DNA from: Monodelphis domestica
Lineage: Eukaryota > Chordata > Mammalia > Didelphimorphia > Didelphidae
NCBI RefSeq assembly: GCF_027887165.1
Contig: NC_077228.1
Location: 212,077,635-212,141,634 of the forward strand
Length of the DNA: 64,000 nucleotides
Direction: 5' to 3'
Shown: in pieces, positions 23,666-35,093 of the stretch
Position numbering within the stretch: the stretch's first letter is position 1
How the letters are laid out: every line of letters begins with the position of its first letter
Position numbers and translations under genes: made by a program
The notes under the pieces: generated by a model
What the model was told of the DNA's origin: nothing
What the model saw: the letters and a program-made list of their open reading frames with translations, nothing else
Database searches by the model: none

Positions 23666-24555
23666 TTGGTTGTCTTTACGTCTTGTACCCCTGGATTCAC
23701 TGACAAAGGTGGCTGGGACTTCTGCAGGCTTGGAGCACTATTCACTCTTTTTCATTCTTTATTTTGGAAGGAAAAAATCTATTGCTTGGAGTCAATTTGG
23801 TGAGTGAGGTCAGAATTCCTAATTCCTTTCCCTACTATGCTGGTATGGCTGAATGCAGGTTTGGGCAACACCAAAACAGGAACAGGAGAAAAGAGGAGCC
23901 ACTGGGACCCTTCGGCTCTGCCAGCCACTGAGGTCAGACAGGACAATAGCAGAGTTATGCAGGGCATAGAGCATACAGCAAGGCCATACAAGTCCTTGGT
24001 GCTTCCCTTCAGGCTAAAAATAGCTCCTCTTGCAGCATTCCCAGCCATTCACTTCTTGCCTAAGCCACAGGATGTTGTTTTTTCTGGGTGGGGGCCCTGT
24101 TGCTCCTTGCTGCAGAGCTTCTGAACATGGTTCCCTTGGCAACTCTTCGTTCTTGCTCCAACAATGAGAACTGTGTTGGGCCAAAGGCCTGGGGCGCTGT
24201 TCCTACTCCCCCATATTCCCTGGACCCAAACGTGCTGTCCTAGAGACTGAGAAGAGGTCGGCCTGTAACGAGAACTCAGGCTCCCCCTTTTCACACTCCT
24301 CAGCTCATTATATCCCCACCCTAGGGCCCTGGGCAGACAGTAAAAGATCCTCAATTATAAGGCAAATCAGAAATGGGACAGGTATTTTTTCATATGAAAA
24401 ATTGCTTCACCTAAAAGCTTCTCTCTCACAAGTGCAGATTTTCAAGGTCTTAAGCTGACTAAACAAGAGTCAATAAAATATTAGCTGCTGTTACACTCTT
24501 CTGAGGTGAGCTAAACCTCAGGAACCTAAAGCAGTTTGTGACACTTGCATAAGCA
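23666..24555. other. Intergenic, nothing recognised
   Basis: Unique-looking sequence downstream of TRIM47. Chance frames of about 100 codons occur on both strands without recognisable similarity. Confidence 0.45.
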
Positions 24556-24850
24556 TTTGTTTTATTTTTATTTTTAAATATTTTTCCATGGTTACATGAT
24601 TCATGTTCTCTCCCTCCCCCCTTCCAGAGCTAAGAAGCAGTTCCACTGGGTTATACATGTATTATCACTTGATATCTATTTCCATATTCATTTTTATAAC
24701 AGTAATCCTTTAAATCCAAAACCCCAAGATCCATTCCCATATAAACAGGTGATAAATCATAGGTTTTTTCTTCTGCGTTTCTACTCCCACAGTTCTTTCT
24801 CTCAATATAGAGTTCCTTCTCATAAGTTCCTCAGAACTGTCCTGGATCAT
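24556..24850 (-). mobile_element. L1-derived fragment
   Basis: Starts atttttccatggttacatga, then cagagctaagaagcagttcc; 24790-24850 (gttccttctcataagttcct) resembles 2535-2590. Confidence 0.55.
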
Positions 24851-24855
24851 TGAAT

Positions 24856-25048
24856 AGGCATTTGGATAACTAAGGGCCAGGCCTAGAGTCAGGAAGACTC
24901 ATCTTTCAATCTGGTCTCAGCTACTAGCTGTATGACCCTGGGCAAGTCACTTCACCCTATTTGCCTCAGTTTCCTCATCCATAAAATGAGCTGGAGAAGG
25001 AAATGGCAAACCAAATACATTCGTTTTACCAAGAAAAATCATCCTGAG
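24856..25048 (+). mobile_element. SINE family B, 3' end diverged
   Basis: gtatgaccctgggcaagtca, tttgcctcagtttcctcatc and ctggagaaggaaatggcaaa in order. Confidence 0.85.
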
Positions 25049-25755
25049 GTTCTACACTGGCCTCTTAAAGGCTATATCTGCCAGCCAGCTTCTCCTCTTG
25101 TTAATGGCTTCTCTAATGCGAAAACTTCCTCTGCCACCAGTTTGCCCCATCCATCAGACCCCAGAACCATTAGGTCTCTTGAACTCCCTAGGTGTCCTCC
25201 AAGCCTGGACACATCCATCCCAAGATTTGTGTTCAGCCAACTAAGCTCAGGCAAAGACACAGAAGCAGTCACCGCCATCGAGGCTCAGGCCTGCCTAAGC
25301 AGGACCACAAGCTTTAGTAGCTGCCAGGCTCTGAAGTTCCTCATTTTTGCTGGGATGAAGGGAAAGGGCCTCCCTCTCTGGGAGAGCTCCTTGCCACATG
25401 GAGAGAGTCCAGGGAAGAGAGCTGGGGTGGAGTCCCTCTTTTCTTAAAGGTCCTTTGAGTCATCATCTCTTCGAGCTAATTAAAAGACCGTCCTCAAAGT
25501 GCCCTTCAGGACTGAGTCACCAGAAACAGAGCAGGCCCTTTTCGTCCCCCAAAGTCCCCAAGAGGCCATGGGCCAAAGGAAAGAGAACCTGCAGTTTTGA
25601 TCACGATTCCTGGGTCTATTATTTGGCCCCTTGAAATAAGTGAGAATTAATAGGGCATGAGGCCCTTTCTCGAGACCCTGCTCACTTTATAATTGAGTGT
25701 AAGATTTAAAGCAGGAAGGCATCATGCTGTACAGATTTAACAGAACAAGACTGGT
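25049..25755. other. Intergenic, nothing recognised
   Basis: Moderately GC-rich, with no repeat signature. A 171-codon chance frame (24932-25447) starts inside the preceding SINE and has no domain I recognise. Confidence 0.4.
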
Positions 25756-25759
25756 TAAT

Positions 25760-26005
25760 GTCAGACTTTTATTCAGTTCTGATTTTTCGTGACCCCATTT
25801 GGGTTTTTCCTGGCAAAGATACTGGAGTGGTTTACCATTTCCTTCTCCGGCTCACTTTACAGATGAGGAAACTGAGGCAAGCTGGATAAAGTGACTTTCC
25901 CAGGGTCACATGGCTAATACATGTCTGAGAGCAGAATGAAACTTAGCAAGATGAGTCTTCTAGACTTCAGGTCCAGCTCTCTATCTGCTGCACCACCTAG
26001 TGGCC
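25760..26005 (-). mobile_element. SINE family B
   Basis: Reverse order: ttcgtgaccccatttgggtt, gtttaccatttccttctccg, cagatgaggaaactgaggca, cccagggtcacatggctaat, head ending caccacctagtggcc. Confidence 0.88.
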
Positions 26006-26343
26006 TGTTAGTGTTAGAATCCAAGCTAAACCCAGATCTTCTAATAATAGAACTCTTTACATGATGCCACCACTTACAGGTTTTGTTTTTTTTTTAATTT
26101 TCTATTTTTAAAAAAAGGTGACATCATTAATTATGAATGTCTCACACATACAATAGCTTTCCTAAGCCCTCACTAATCCCCTGGGCCACTGGCTACTCCA
26201 GTAAGCACTTCCCCCACTAGCACCAGTCAGTGAGTCACTGTTTCCTAGAAAGTTAATACAAGCTTTTGTCTGACTGATCATGCCCACCTTCCTTCCCCAA
26301 CCTGACAGCCCTGCCTCCGCCCTGTGGCCAATGAAGAACCAAC

Positions 26344-26585
26344 TAGGGGGTGAAATGGATCTAAACTGGGTCTGAAGTCAGGCAGACTCATCTTTCTGAG
26401 TTCAAATCTGGCCTCAGACTCTTACTATCTGTGGCACGCTGGGCAAGTCACTTACCCCCTTTTTGTCTCAATTTCCTCATCTATCAAATGAACTGGGGAA
26501 GGAAATGACAAATGCTCCAGTATCTTTACCAAGAAAATGCAAATGGAGTTATGAAAAACCAGACATGACTGAAAATGACAACAAT
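26344..26585 (+). mobile_element. SINE family B
   Basis: gctgggcaagtcacttaccc, ctcaatttcctcatctatca, ctggggaaggaaatgacaaa, and ccagacatgactgaaaatga in order. Confidence 0.87.
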
Positions 26586-26658
26586 ATAGAATTCAAGGGG
26601 CATTCTTCCCACTTCTATCATTACACTGGCCGATAAACATGTGGAAAAGAAATAAAGG

Positions 26659-26766
26659 GTGGGGGGAAGCTGAGTGATTCAGTGGATGGAGAACCAGGCC
26701 TATAGAAAAGAAGCCCTGGGTTCAAATCTGGCCTCAGATACTTTGTAGATCTGTAACCCTGGGTGA
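26659..26766 (+). mobile_element. SINE family A head seeding the GGAA satellite
   Basis: ggaagctgagtgattcagtg head through ctgtaaccctgggtgaagaa; the SINE stops in the middle of its core and runs straight into an A/G tract. Confidence 0.78.
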
Positions 26767-27465
26767 AGAAAGAAAAAATAGAGAAAGAAAAAGAGAGGGA
26801 GGAAGGAAGGAAGGAAGGAAGGAAGGAAGGAAGGAAGGAAGGAAGGAAGGAAGGAAGGAAGGAAGGAAGGAAGGAAGGAAGGAAGGAAGGAAGGAAGGAG
26901 AAGGGAGGAAGGAAGGAAGGAAGGAAGGAAGGAAGGAAGGAAGGAAGGAAGGAAGGAAGGAAGGAAGGAAGGAAGGAAGGAAGGAAGGAAGGAGAAGGGA
27001 GGAAGGAAGGAAGGAAGGAAGGAAGGAAGGAAGGAAGGAAGGAAGGAAGGAAGGAAGGAAGGAAGGAAGGAAGGAAGGAAGGAAGGAGAAGGGAGGAAGG
27101 AAGGAAGGAAGGAAGGAAGGAAGGAAGGAAGGAAGGAAGGAAGGAAGGAAGGAAGGAAGGAAGGAAGGAAGGAGAAGGAAGGAAGGAAGGAAGGAAGGAG
27201 AAGGAAGGAAGGAAGGAAGGAAGGAAGGAAGGAAGGAAGGAAGGAAGGAAGGAAGGAAGGAAGGAAGGAAGGAAGGAAGGAAGGAAGGAAGGAAGGAAGG
27301 AGAAGGGAGGAAGGAAGGAAGGAAGGAAGGAAGGAAGGAAGGAAGGAAGGAAGGAAGGAGAAGGAAGGAAGGAAGGAAGGAAGGAGAAGGAAGGAAGGAA
27401 GGAAGGAAGGAAGGAAGGAAGGAAGGAAGGAAGGAAGGAAGGAAGGAAGGAAGGAAGGAAGGAAG
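26767..27465 (+). repeat. (GGAA)n satellite with ordered GGAGAAGG interruptions
   Basis: About 700 bases, purine-only on the + strand, almost wholly GGAA. Interrupting gagaagg motifs begin at 26898, 26992, 27086, 27172, 27198, 27300, 27358 and 27384. All three frames on each strand are open, giving 240-290-codon chance frames of EGRK or LPSF repeats that are not genes. Confidence 0.97.
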
Positions 27466-27780
27466 CAAATCTACACTGTAACACCTAAGCTCCAAATCAA
27501 ACTGGGCTTTTCAGTAAATATCAAACTCATCTATAATTTGGTAAAGAATTTTGGAAGATTTAACTAAAGTGGGGTAATTAGGTCTTTATCCTAGTGCAAA
27601 GGCATTAATATGGGAGGATAATTCCTCCCCGGAGGGGGCCACTGCTGTATTACCTGCCCATGTTTCTCACCCAGCCCCAAGGTGTCACTCCCAGGGTCCC
27701 ATCTGTCCTCTGTAGGATTTTGGGAGGGAGATTCAGAGACTGTCTCCTTACCATGGGAACATTGGTCAGATACTCTAGGG

Positions 27781-27976
27781 CCATGATGGTGAACCTATGG
27801 CATGTGTGCCAAAGAGGGCACACAGAGCCCTCTCTATGGGTACATGAGCTGTCACTCACCAGAGTTATTTTCTAGAAAGTCCGAGAGAGCTGCTCCCCTC
27901 CCCATCTCCATGCACCTGAGGATTCCTCACTTCCCCACCCCTCTGCCTGGCAGCCAATGGGAGCCCTTCCTCACTC

Positions 27977-28034
<58 letters not shown>

Positions 28035-28086
28035 GATCTCTAAGGAATGGGACACCATATGGTCTCTAAAAAGTTCCCCATCACTG
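27781..28086 (+). mobile_element. Non-autonomous hAT-type transposon with internal (GT)25, perfect 8-bp TSD
   Basis: The ends are CCATGATGGTGAACC and GTTCCCCATCACTG (inverted). The 8 bases ctctaggg repeat exactly at 27773-27780 and 28087-28094. The interior matches the 4451-4665 copy (aacctatggca, tctgcc-gcagcc-aatgggagc). Confidence 0.87.
27981..28030 (+). repeat. (GT)25 microsatellite
   Basis: Fifty uninterrupted GT bases inside the hAT-type element. Confidence 0.97.
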
Positions 28087-28289
28087 CTCTAGGGGATTGG
28101 CCATCTGGTTTGACTTCATTAGGGCAATCCATCCTGTACATCATTACTACCACCATCACCACCCACGTCCAACTGAATTTACTGGGTAGGCAAGAATCCT
28201 TGGTTCTTTTGCATGTTTGCACATGCATAACCTGTATTGAATTGTTTGCCATCTCAGGGAGCAGAGAGGGGAGAGATGGAGAGAATCTG

Positions 28290-28376
28290 GATCTTAGAAT
28301 TTAAAAAACAAAGCAAAATATTAGAAATTGTTTTTACATGTAATTGGGAAAAAATAAAATATTATTTTAAAATTCT
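28290..28376 (+). mobile_element. L1 3' tail fragment
   Basis: aattgtttttacatgtaatt then gggaaaaaataaaatatt resembles the L1 terminus also seen at 32580-32640. Confidence 0.5.
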
Positions 28377-28539
28377 TCCCTAGTTATGGCTAAATCTTAA
28401 AAAGTTGTCAAGGTTTAGAGAGGTTAAATAACCTACTCATGATCTCCCAGTGAATAAATATCAGAGACAGAATGGGAATCCAGGTTTTTTTGATTCAAGT
28501 TGAACACTCTAGTGTTCTAGGCTCTACACCCCTGGTGTT

Positions 28540-28752
28540 CTTCAGTCATTCTTCAGTCTAGTTCAATTCTTTATAACACTGTTTGGAGTTTCCCTTTATA
28601 AAGATACTGGAGCAGTTTGCCATTTCCTTCTCCTGCTCATTTGACAGATGAGGAAACCAAGGCAAACAGTGTTAAGTGACTTGCTCAGGGTCATACAGTT
28701 TTCTTAGCAAAGATATCAGAGTGGTTTGCCATTTTCTTCTCCAGCTCATAAT
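28540..28752 (-). mobile_element. SINE family B, with a second partial copy abutting
   Basis: 28540-28700 holds the reverse order (tttgccatttccttctcctg, cagatgaggaaaccaaggca, gctcagggtcatacag). 28700-28752 repeats the tail block (gtggtttgccattttcttct), a second truncated insertion or a duplication. Confidence 0.75.
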
Positions 28753-30260
28753 ACCTTGCTTAGACTCTCTGCATCAGGTACAAAGCAATCCAGTCCCTTC
28801 CAGTTTTATATATATCCACCAGGGAGTGCTCATGAGCTCAGGCTGCTCAAAGCCAGGGCGGATTGAGCATGCTCGTACATCTCCCCCTACCTCCCCCCAC
28901 CCCCGCCCCCGCCCCCTTCGGCCTCGTTTTCAATCCAGCTGGGGCTTTCTGGGCAAAGGCAAGAGATGTCAGTTTCTTTCCCAGTCCTCCTGCTCCCAGC
29001 CTCCCCTTTATTGGGCCCATGTGTACTAGAAATATCTGGTTCTTCCTCAAATAAACTATTGTTCCTCTTAATGCTTGAATACTCAGCCAGAGCTCTCTCT
29101 TGGCAGTGTTAACTTAGGCACAAACCCCCAAACTCTAAATCTGCTGATCTCGCAGGTTTTTGTCCTCCCGCGGTTCCCACGCTCATTGCTAGCATTCAAG
29201 AGAGCAGAATTGGCACCGCTTCGATGGCCATTACAAAGACCCGCGTACGAGGAGAAAGTATTTAAAGCCAGATGGTGTGCTAAGATAGAGCACTTTTATC
29301 AGCTGCCCTGGGCTGCAGTTTCAAGTGGATGGGGAATGAGGGTGAGGAATGGGGAGCCGTGTTACCGACCCCCCCCCCATCAGTTGTCCATTGGGAGGCT
29401 TGTAAAGCAAGAGAATAACCCCGCCAACTAAAAGGCAGCCTCTCCACAGCTTTCTGCATTCCTGAAAGTCCCAGGCTGATCCCAGGATTCAGTGCTTAAC
29501 CTTGGAGGGTACATTTGAGTGTATGCAGGCTCATACTGGGCTGGCACCAAATGACTGTCATTCTCCATCTGTCCCTAAGTCGATCCATACATAGTCTCCC
29601 CCCCTCCTCTTCCCCTTCTTCTTTCACTTCCCCTCCTCCGGCTTTCCCTTTCTCTCGCTTATTGACTGTGTTTTCCCTCTATCTACCAGCCTCCTTCAAG
29701 GTGGAGGACAAAACCAGCTCTCTGGGTAGTTTTCTATCAAGTTAAATATAAACCCCTCTTTGCTGAGAGAACTCCAAAAAGGAAGCTTCCTAGCTCACAG
29801 GCAGCTCTATCTGCTGGGTCCTAAACTGTTTTCTGAGGAGTTCTCCCCAAAAAGCTGGTTACATGTTTTTAACAAGGATTTTGGAAAACTGTGCCCTATT
29901 TTACAATATTTATACAGGAAAAAATCCTTTCCAAATTTCAAAGAAATCTACTAACAAATCAGATATAAGCAAGCCTATTCCATTCTTCCTGCCTGTGGCC
30001 TGCCCTTCCTCCATTACACTGGGCTTTGAGAAATAGGATTAGGAGAAAGTATCTGCGCCTCTTACTGTTTCTTTGTCCCTCTTCTTCTAGTACAATAAAC
30101 TTTCTTTTTTTAAAGTCCAATTTAATTGTATTTTCAGGTCTGCATTCTTTTGTTCCCATCCCAACTCTCCTTTGAGAAAGCAAGAAAAACAAAAGGTATT
30201 ACAAATATGCATAGCCAAGCAAGACAAAAATTTGGTTATGTCCAGAAAAAAAAAATTTAG
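28753..30260. other. Intergenic, nothing recognised
   Basis: No repeat match by eye. A C-rich tract lies at about 28880-28920, and GC-richer sequence with scattered CpG continues to about 29430. No exon-like conserved motif is recognised. Confidence 0.4.
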
Positions 30261-30261
30261 A

Positions 30262-30530
30262 GTGAGGCAGCTAGATGGGGCAATAGATAGCAAGCTGGGC
30301 CTGGGGTGAAGACATGAGTTCAAATCTTTCCATTGACATTTATTAGCTGTGTGACCCTAGATAAATTGGTCAACCTCAGTTTCCTCAATGGTAAAATAAG
30401 GATAATAATAATACCTACTTTCCAGAGTTGTTGTGAGGATCAAATAAAATAATCACTGAAAAGCACTTAGTATAGTGCCTGGCACATAGTAAGCAATATA
30501 GAAATGTTGGCTATTATTGTTATGAATTAT
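30262..30530 (+). mobile_element. MIR-like CORE-SINE
   Basis: gaggcagctagatggggcaa head, gtgaccctagataaattggt, ctcagtttcctcaatggtaa, gttgttgtgaggatcaaata and gtgcctggcacatagtaagc. Confidence 0.85.
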
Positions 30531-30644
30531 TATTCTCATCATCAGGAAATGAGTAGCATGTGGATCAGAGATCCTCAGTCTTCCAAATTTGCTAACAAAT
30601 TTTCTTTCCTTTTTTTAAATAAATTTTCATTAAAATAGGCACAG

Positions 30645-30903
30645 TTTGGTGGGACGGTAGATAGAATGCCAGTGCCTGGAGTTCAAATTTGACCTTAGAC
30701 ACTTCCTAGCTGTGTGACCCTGGACAAGTCACTTAACCCTGGTTGCCTCAATCTATATCTATAGATCTCTACATCTCTCTACAATCTCTAAATCTACAAA
30801 ATTAGCTGGAGAAGGAAATGTAAAACAACTGCAATACCTTTGCCAAGAAAACCCCAAATGGGACAAAGAGTAAGACAGGATTGAAAAATGACTGAGCAAC
30901 ATT
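30645..30903 (+). mobile_element. SINE family B with internal (ATCTAT)-type expansion
   Basis: gtgtgaccctggacaagtca core, then a stretch of atctatatctatagatctc, then gctggagaaggaaatgtaaa and RTE-like tail. Confidence 0.83.
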
Positions 30904-31074
30904 TCATAAAAATGTATGTGCCTTCTTTCATTCTTTTCCCTTAGCCCATCACAGTGAGAAAATATATGTGTACTAAGAAAGGCTGAGCTACATTGATTGA
31001 AGTAAAATGTGTTTTATTCACACTTAGCAAGAATTGTAAGTTTTAAGCAGTGGACGGCGAATTTTGACCCATTT

Positions 31075-32645
31075 TCTTTGAGGGAGTTCAAAGACAAAGT
31101 TTGGAACAATAATGAACTATTGATAGAACCATAAATTGGTCTTGTCATTCAGGAGAACAATTTTGGACTGTTGGGTCAAAAATATCCAACCTGTAACAAA
31201 AATCACTGAGTCAAAAATCACTGAGAGTTCTGAGCATGTTCAATCAATTTATTAGGGAGTCCAGTGGTCCCTAATCAACTGGGTCCAAAACCTTCCTCAA
31301 GGCCCAGGACCCCTATTGTCAGGGTTCCCAGGGTTTTATAGCATTTGAAAGGCTACCATAGATAGAATGGGGTTGGTACAATCCTGTGCTTGTTCCTCTT
31401 TAGAAGGATGGGAAAGCCTATGATTGGCATAGGGACATGGACATTTATCACAACTCTTTTGTCAGTCAGGCTTTTCACAGGTCATCAACTCCTAATATCC
31501 TGTCATAAGACTTTCCACAGGCCATGAGACCCTAATCAGCAAGGCCTTGGACAACATTCCCAGAATTCGGGATTTAAAATCAGGATTCCAGAGCTCTAGG
31601 ACAGAACCCTCAGGAAGTTGTGGTTTTAAGGCAAAGGTCATTTAGGAGTGTGTGAACATTATCTTACTTACTTAACATACTTAGAAGAGGGAGGGAGTTC
31701 ATATATAAGATAAATCCTGATAACGGGTCTATTTTATACAACATAAATCTATCTAATAAATCAAATACAATTGATTATGGGTACATGAAAAGTATCACCA
31801 ATATTACACAATAGGTTAATTAATTCCAACCTATATAATGCTTATTCTGGCAGTATTAATTAACATAACTAAATTTACATAATCAAACTTAATCCTATTC
31901 TGCTTAATCTACTACTACACTCATTGATACTGATTAAATCACAGTGAACTGAGTAAATATTGATTAAATTGACTAAGACTATCAAAATTATCATCACAGA
32001 ACTATGCCCCAAAAGTCACTAAACTGTGCATATCCTTTGACCCAGTAATATCACAAATAGGCCTATACCTTAAAGAGATTGAGGAAGGAGGAAAAAGATT
32101 TATAGAAATTCTTTTTGAAGTGACAAAGAACTAGAAATTAAGATGATGTCCATCCAAGTAGTGGAGCAAATAACTGATTCTAATAAAATACTGTTGTGCC
32201 ACAAGAAATGGAAAAGGGATAGTCTCAGAAAAATCTGGAAAAACCTCTATGAACTGATGCAGAATGAAGTGAGCAGAACGAGAACAATTTCTACAACAGC
32301 TAAATTGTACAGATAACAATTTCAAAAGACTGATCAATGCAATAATTAACCATGACTCCAAAGAACTAATAATGAACTATGCTGGCCACCTCCTGGCTAA
32401 GAAGTCATAAGATTCAAGATGCAGTGCTGTTCTTCAATTTATTTCCTTTATGGGTCTTTTTTTCCCAATACAATGATCATGGAAATATGTATTGCATGGC
32501 AATATATGTACAACCTATATTATATTACCTGGTATCCCAGGAAGAGGGATGGGTGAGTGGGAGGGAGAGAACATGGATCACAAAATGTTAGAAAACAATT
32601 ATTAAAATTGTATCAATGTAATATGGAAAAAATTTAAAAATAAAT
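31075..32645 (+). mobile_element. L1 3' portion interrupted by an LTR
   Basis: 31075-31168 (attcaggagaacaattttgg) and 31999-32645 (gaactatgccccaaaagtca, ccttt-gacccagtaat, gaactgatgcagaatgaagt, aaacaattattaaaattgta) are successive parts of one L1 3' end; 31169-31998 is foreign. Confidence 0.85.
31169..31998 (-). mobile_element. Solo LTR inserted in L1
   Basis: TGTTGGGTCA...ATCATCACA, about 830 bp, TG...CA ended. Flanks ggac and gaac are a likely 4-bp duplication with one mismatch. A reverse AATAAA (tttatt at about 31248) lies about 80 bases from the left end, which sets the minus orientation. Confidence 0.7.
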
Positions 32646-32987
32646 AATATTCAAGATGCCAAAAGAGGTATCCATTTTGGGATATGGACAGTATGGCAAT
32701 TTGTTTTTCTTGACTACAAATACTTATTTTAAAGGTTTTATTTCCATTTTAAACAGGAGGTAGGATGAAAGAAATGCTTGTAATTGAAAAAGAAATTGAA
32801 AAATGTAAATATTCCTTGTACTTTTAAAAAATATTGCTGTCACTTACCAAAACTCTTCACATAGCCCTGGAACCCTCCCATATAATAGAGCAATGTAGTT
32901 AAACAAAACAATCCAACATATAAATTCTACTGGACAACTATAGACCATGGTTAGCCCTATCACCCCAGCCATCTTAGAGAAGGGAGA

Positions 32988-33300
32988 TTATTGTTGTTTG
33001 TCCTTGGTTTGCTTTGAGGATGAATTGGATTTAAGTGAGACAGAGCTGCACAAAGTCTTCAGCTTCACTCCTTCTTCCAGAGTCACTGAAGTCTGGTGAC
33101 AGGACAGAAGTCAGGACCTTGGCATCCTTGGTATCTGGCCAACCTCTAAGCTCTCCCCAATGCCTGCTTCATCCACCCTCAAGGCTGTTGGAACAAATTG
33201 TTCTCATCAGCTCATTCTGCTGCAGGATATTTTCACATGCTTGGGATAGACACCCCCCTAACTCTCAACAGGTTTGAGGCTCTCCCCCTGGTTTGACCCA
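32988..33300 (+). repeat. Dispersed repeat X, second copy
   Basis: gttgtttgtccttggtttgc, gaattggatttaagtgagac, cttccagagtcactgaagtc, ccaacctctaagctctcccc and ttttcacatgcttggg align in order with 9203-9545. The family is not recognised by name. Confidence 0.5.
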
Positions 33301-34873
33301 TCTGGGAAGGCAGTTTTTGGGGGGGTGCTACATGCTTCTTGCAGCCACTGATGGAGAGCTGGATGAAAGGTGGACACTAAAGGTGAATGAAGGCTCTGCA
33401 AGTCCTCACACTGGAGGTGCTAGTCCTCCCTGAAATACCCAATATACCCCAGAGGTTGGAGATATGTTTCTTTTTTTTTTTAATTTGTATATATATTTTG
33501 GTTTTTCAAATCTTAAAATACTAAATATATGTTAGTTATTATTGTTGTTGTAATTATAATACTTTTCCTTGTCTCTTCTATTAAGTCACTACCCCTGAGT
33601 CATGTTGGAGTAGAAATATTTGCAATCCAGAATTTTCCAAGTTCTCATGGTTTCTGGCCTTGAAGTAATTTCTACAAATAAAAAACCACATGGAGAAACA
33701 AGGTAGAAGGAGAGGCTGCCATGTGTGACTAATGGAGGATCAGGATGAGGCCTTTCATCCAGGCCACCCAAGTGTGGACTAGACACAGGAAGAAAACAAG
33801 GAGAGGAGAGGAGAGACTGAGGCCAAGTCAGGGCCTGAAGCCAAGTAACTGAAAGCAGATTGAGACAAAAAATAGACATATGGTCAGTGAGATACTTAAC
33901 CTAAGGGAAGAACACACTGCTATCCTGGAGGTTAGGAAGTTGTCTTCTGTTTACCTTTCCAAGGACTTCCTGTTTTCTGTCCAATCTGTTGGGAGGAGGT
34001 ATGGCTGAGAGGAAAGATATCTTTCCCCATCTTATTGCATAATACAGTAGACATTTGGACATTTTATTTCTTTAATTGCTTATTTGCATAAGGGAAAAAT
34101 TGATTGAGCAAACCAATCAAGACACCCTATACCATTAAAGTAAGGAATAAGAAGTCCTGATACCTTAATGAGGTGAAAAGAAGTCTCAATTGATCAAATC
34201 AAAGACTTTAGATTAAGAGTGAAAAGTTCTTTCATGAACTAGATGGGTAGAGGAAATCTGGGCTTGTCCGCTGGGTCTTCTATAAAACAGAAGCCAAATT
34301 AATTGTATATCTGGAGGAAAAGGACCTGGGATGCTTCAGAGGTCTAAATAATTTTGAAATCTACATTTTCCCACAGACAACCAAACCTTTTTCCAGGAGA
34401 GCAGCAGCCGGCAAACAGCATCTGCATTGAGAGGCAATTATCAGAAAAGACAGACTCATCTCTCTGCAGAAAGCCCAGTGAAGAAGCTACATTGTGCCTC
34501 TGGTGAACTTTTTAATCACTACATAAATGGGAGGAAAGGACTTCTAGTGACCAAGATTTTCAAATTACCTCTTTGTCACATATAATCTCTAAGCCTGAGT
34601 TCATTTCCCCCTGGACTCTGTAGATCCTTGTAAAGGTGTGTGCCATAGACTTTGGGGAATTGTTTTGTATCAATTATATTATCTTAGTACATATCCCTTT
34701 CTAAAAATCAATCATCGATTTTCAACTGATAATCTTGATAAGAAGAACACTATTGAGCTCTCATGAGGAACAGCATCAGAAAGACATCCCAAATTGTTAA
34801 AAGGAAAATTTTGTTCTTGCTTTTCCCCTGATTAAAAAGACAGAATTCAAGAAAAGAGAATTAAAAGTTTATT
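33301..34873. other. Intergenic, nothing recognised
   Basis: AT-leaning sequence. A reverse AATAAA-like tttatt near 34870 and the surrounding 34810-35960 text could be a decayed LTR, but I cannot place its ends. Confidence 0.35.
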
Positions 34874-34895
34874 AAAATACATCAAGGTAGCAACA

Positions 34896-35093
34896 AGGGG
34901 GCAGCTGGGTAGTTGAGTGGATGGAGAGCCAGGCTTAGAGACGGGAGGTCCTAGGTTCAAATCTGGCCTCAGACACTTCCCAGCTGTGTGACCCTGGGCA
35001 AGTCACTTCACCCCCATTGCCTAGCCCTTACCACTCTATCTTGGAGCCAATACACAGTATTGATTCCAAGATGGAAGGTAAGGGTTTAAAAAA
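34896..35093 (+). mobile_element. SINE family A with perfect 22-bp TSD (recent copy)
   Basis: Full head-to-tail family A, ggggcagctgggtagttgag to gattccaagatggaaggtaa with an A-run. The 22 bases at 34874-34895 recur exactly at 35094-35115. Confidence 0.93.

Noticed and set aside
23779-24354. Possible small gene after TRIM47 (89-106-codon frames on both strands)
   Set aside because: No recognisable domain, no splice-site logic and both strands open; treated as non-coding.
26767-27465. Array resembling a CRISPR or tandem-spacer structure
   Set aside because: Units are 4 bases with rare point-like interruptions; no spacers, and the genome is mammalian.
26621-27495. Reading frames of 240-290 codons on both strands (LPSF or EGRK repeats)
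   Set aside because: They are forced by the GGAA tetranucleotide array, which has no stop codon in any frame; no coding signature.
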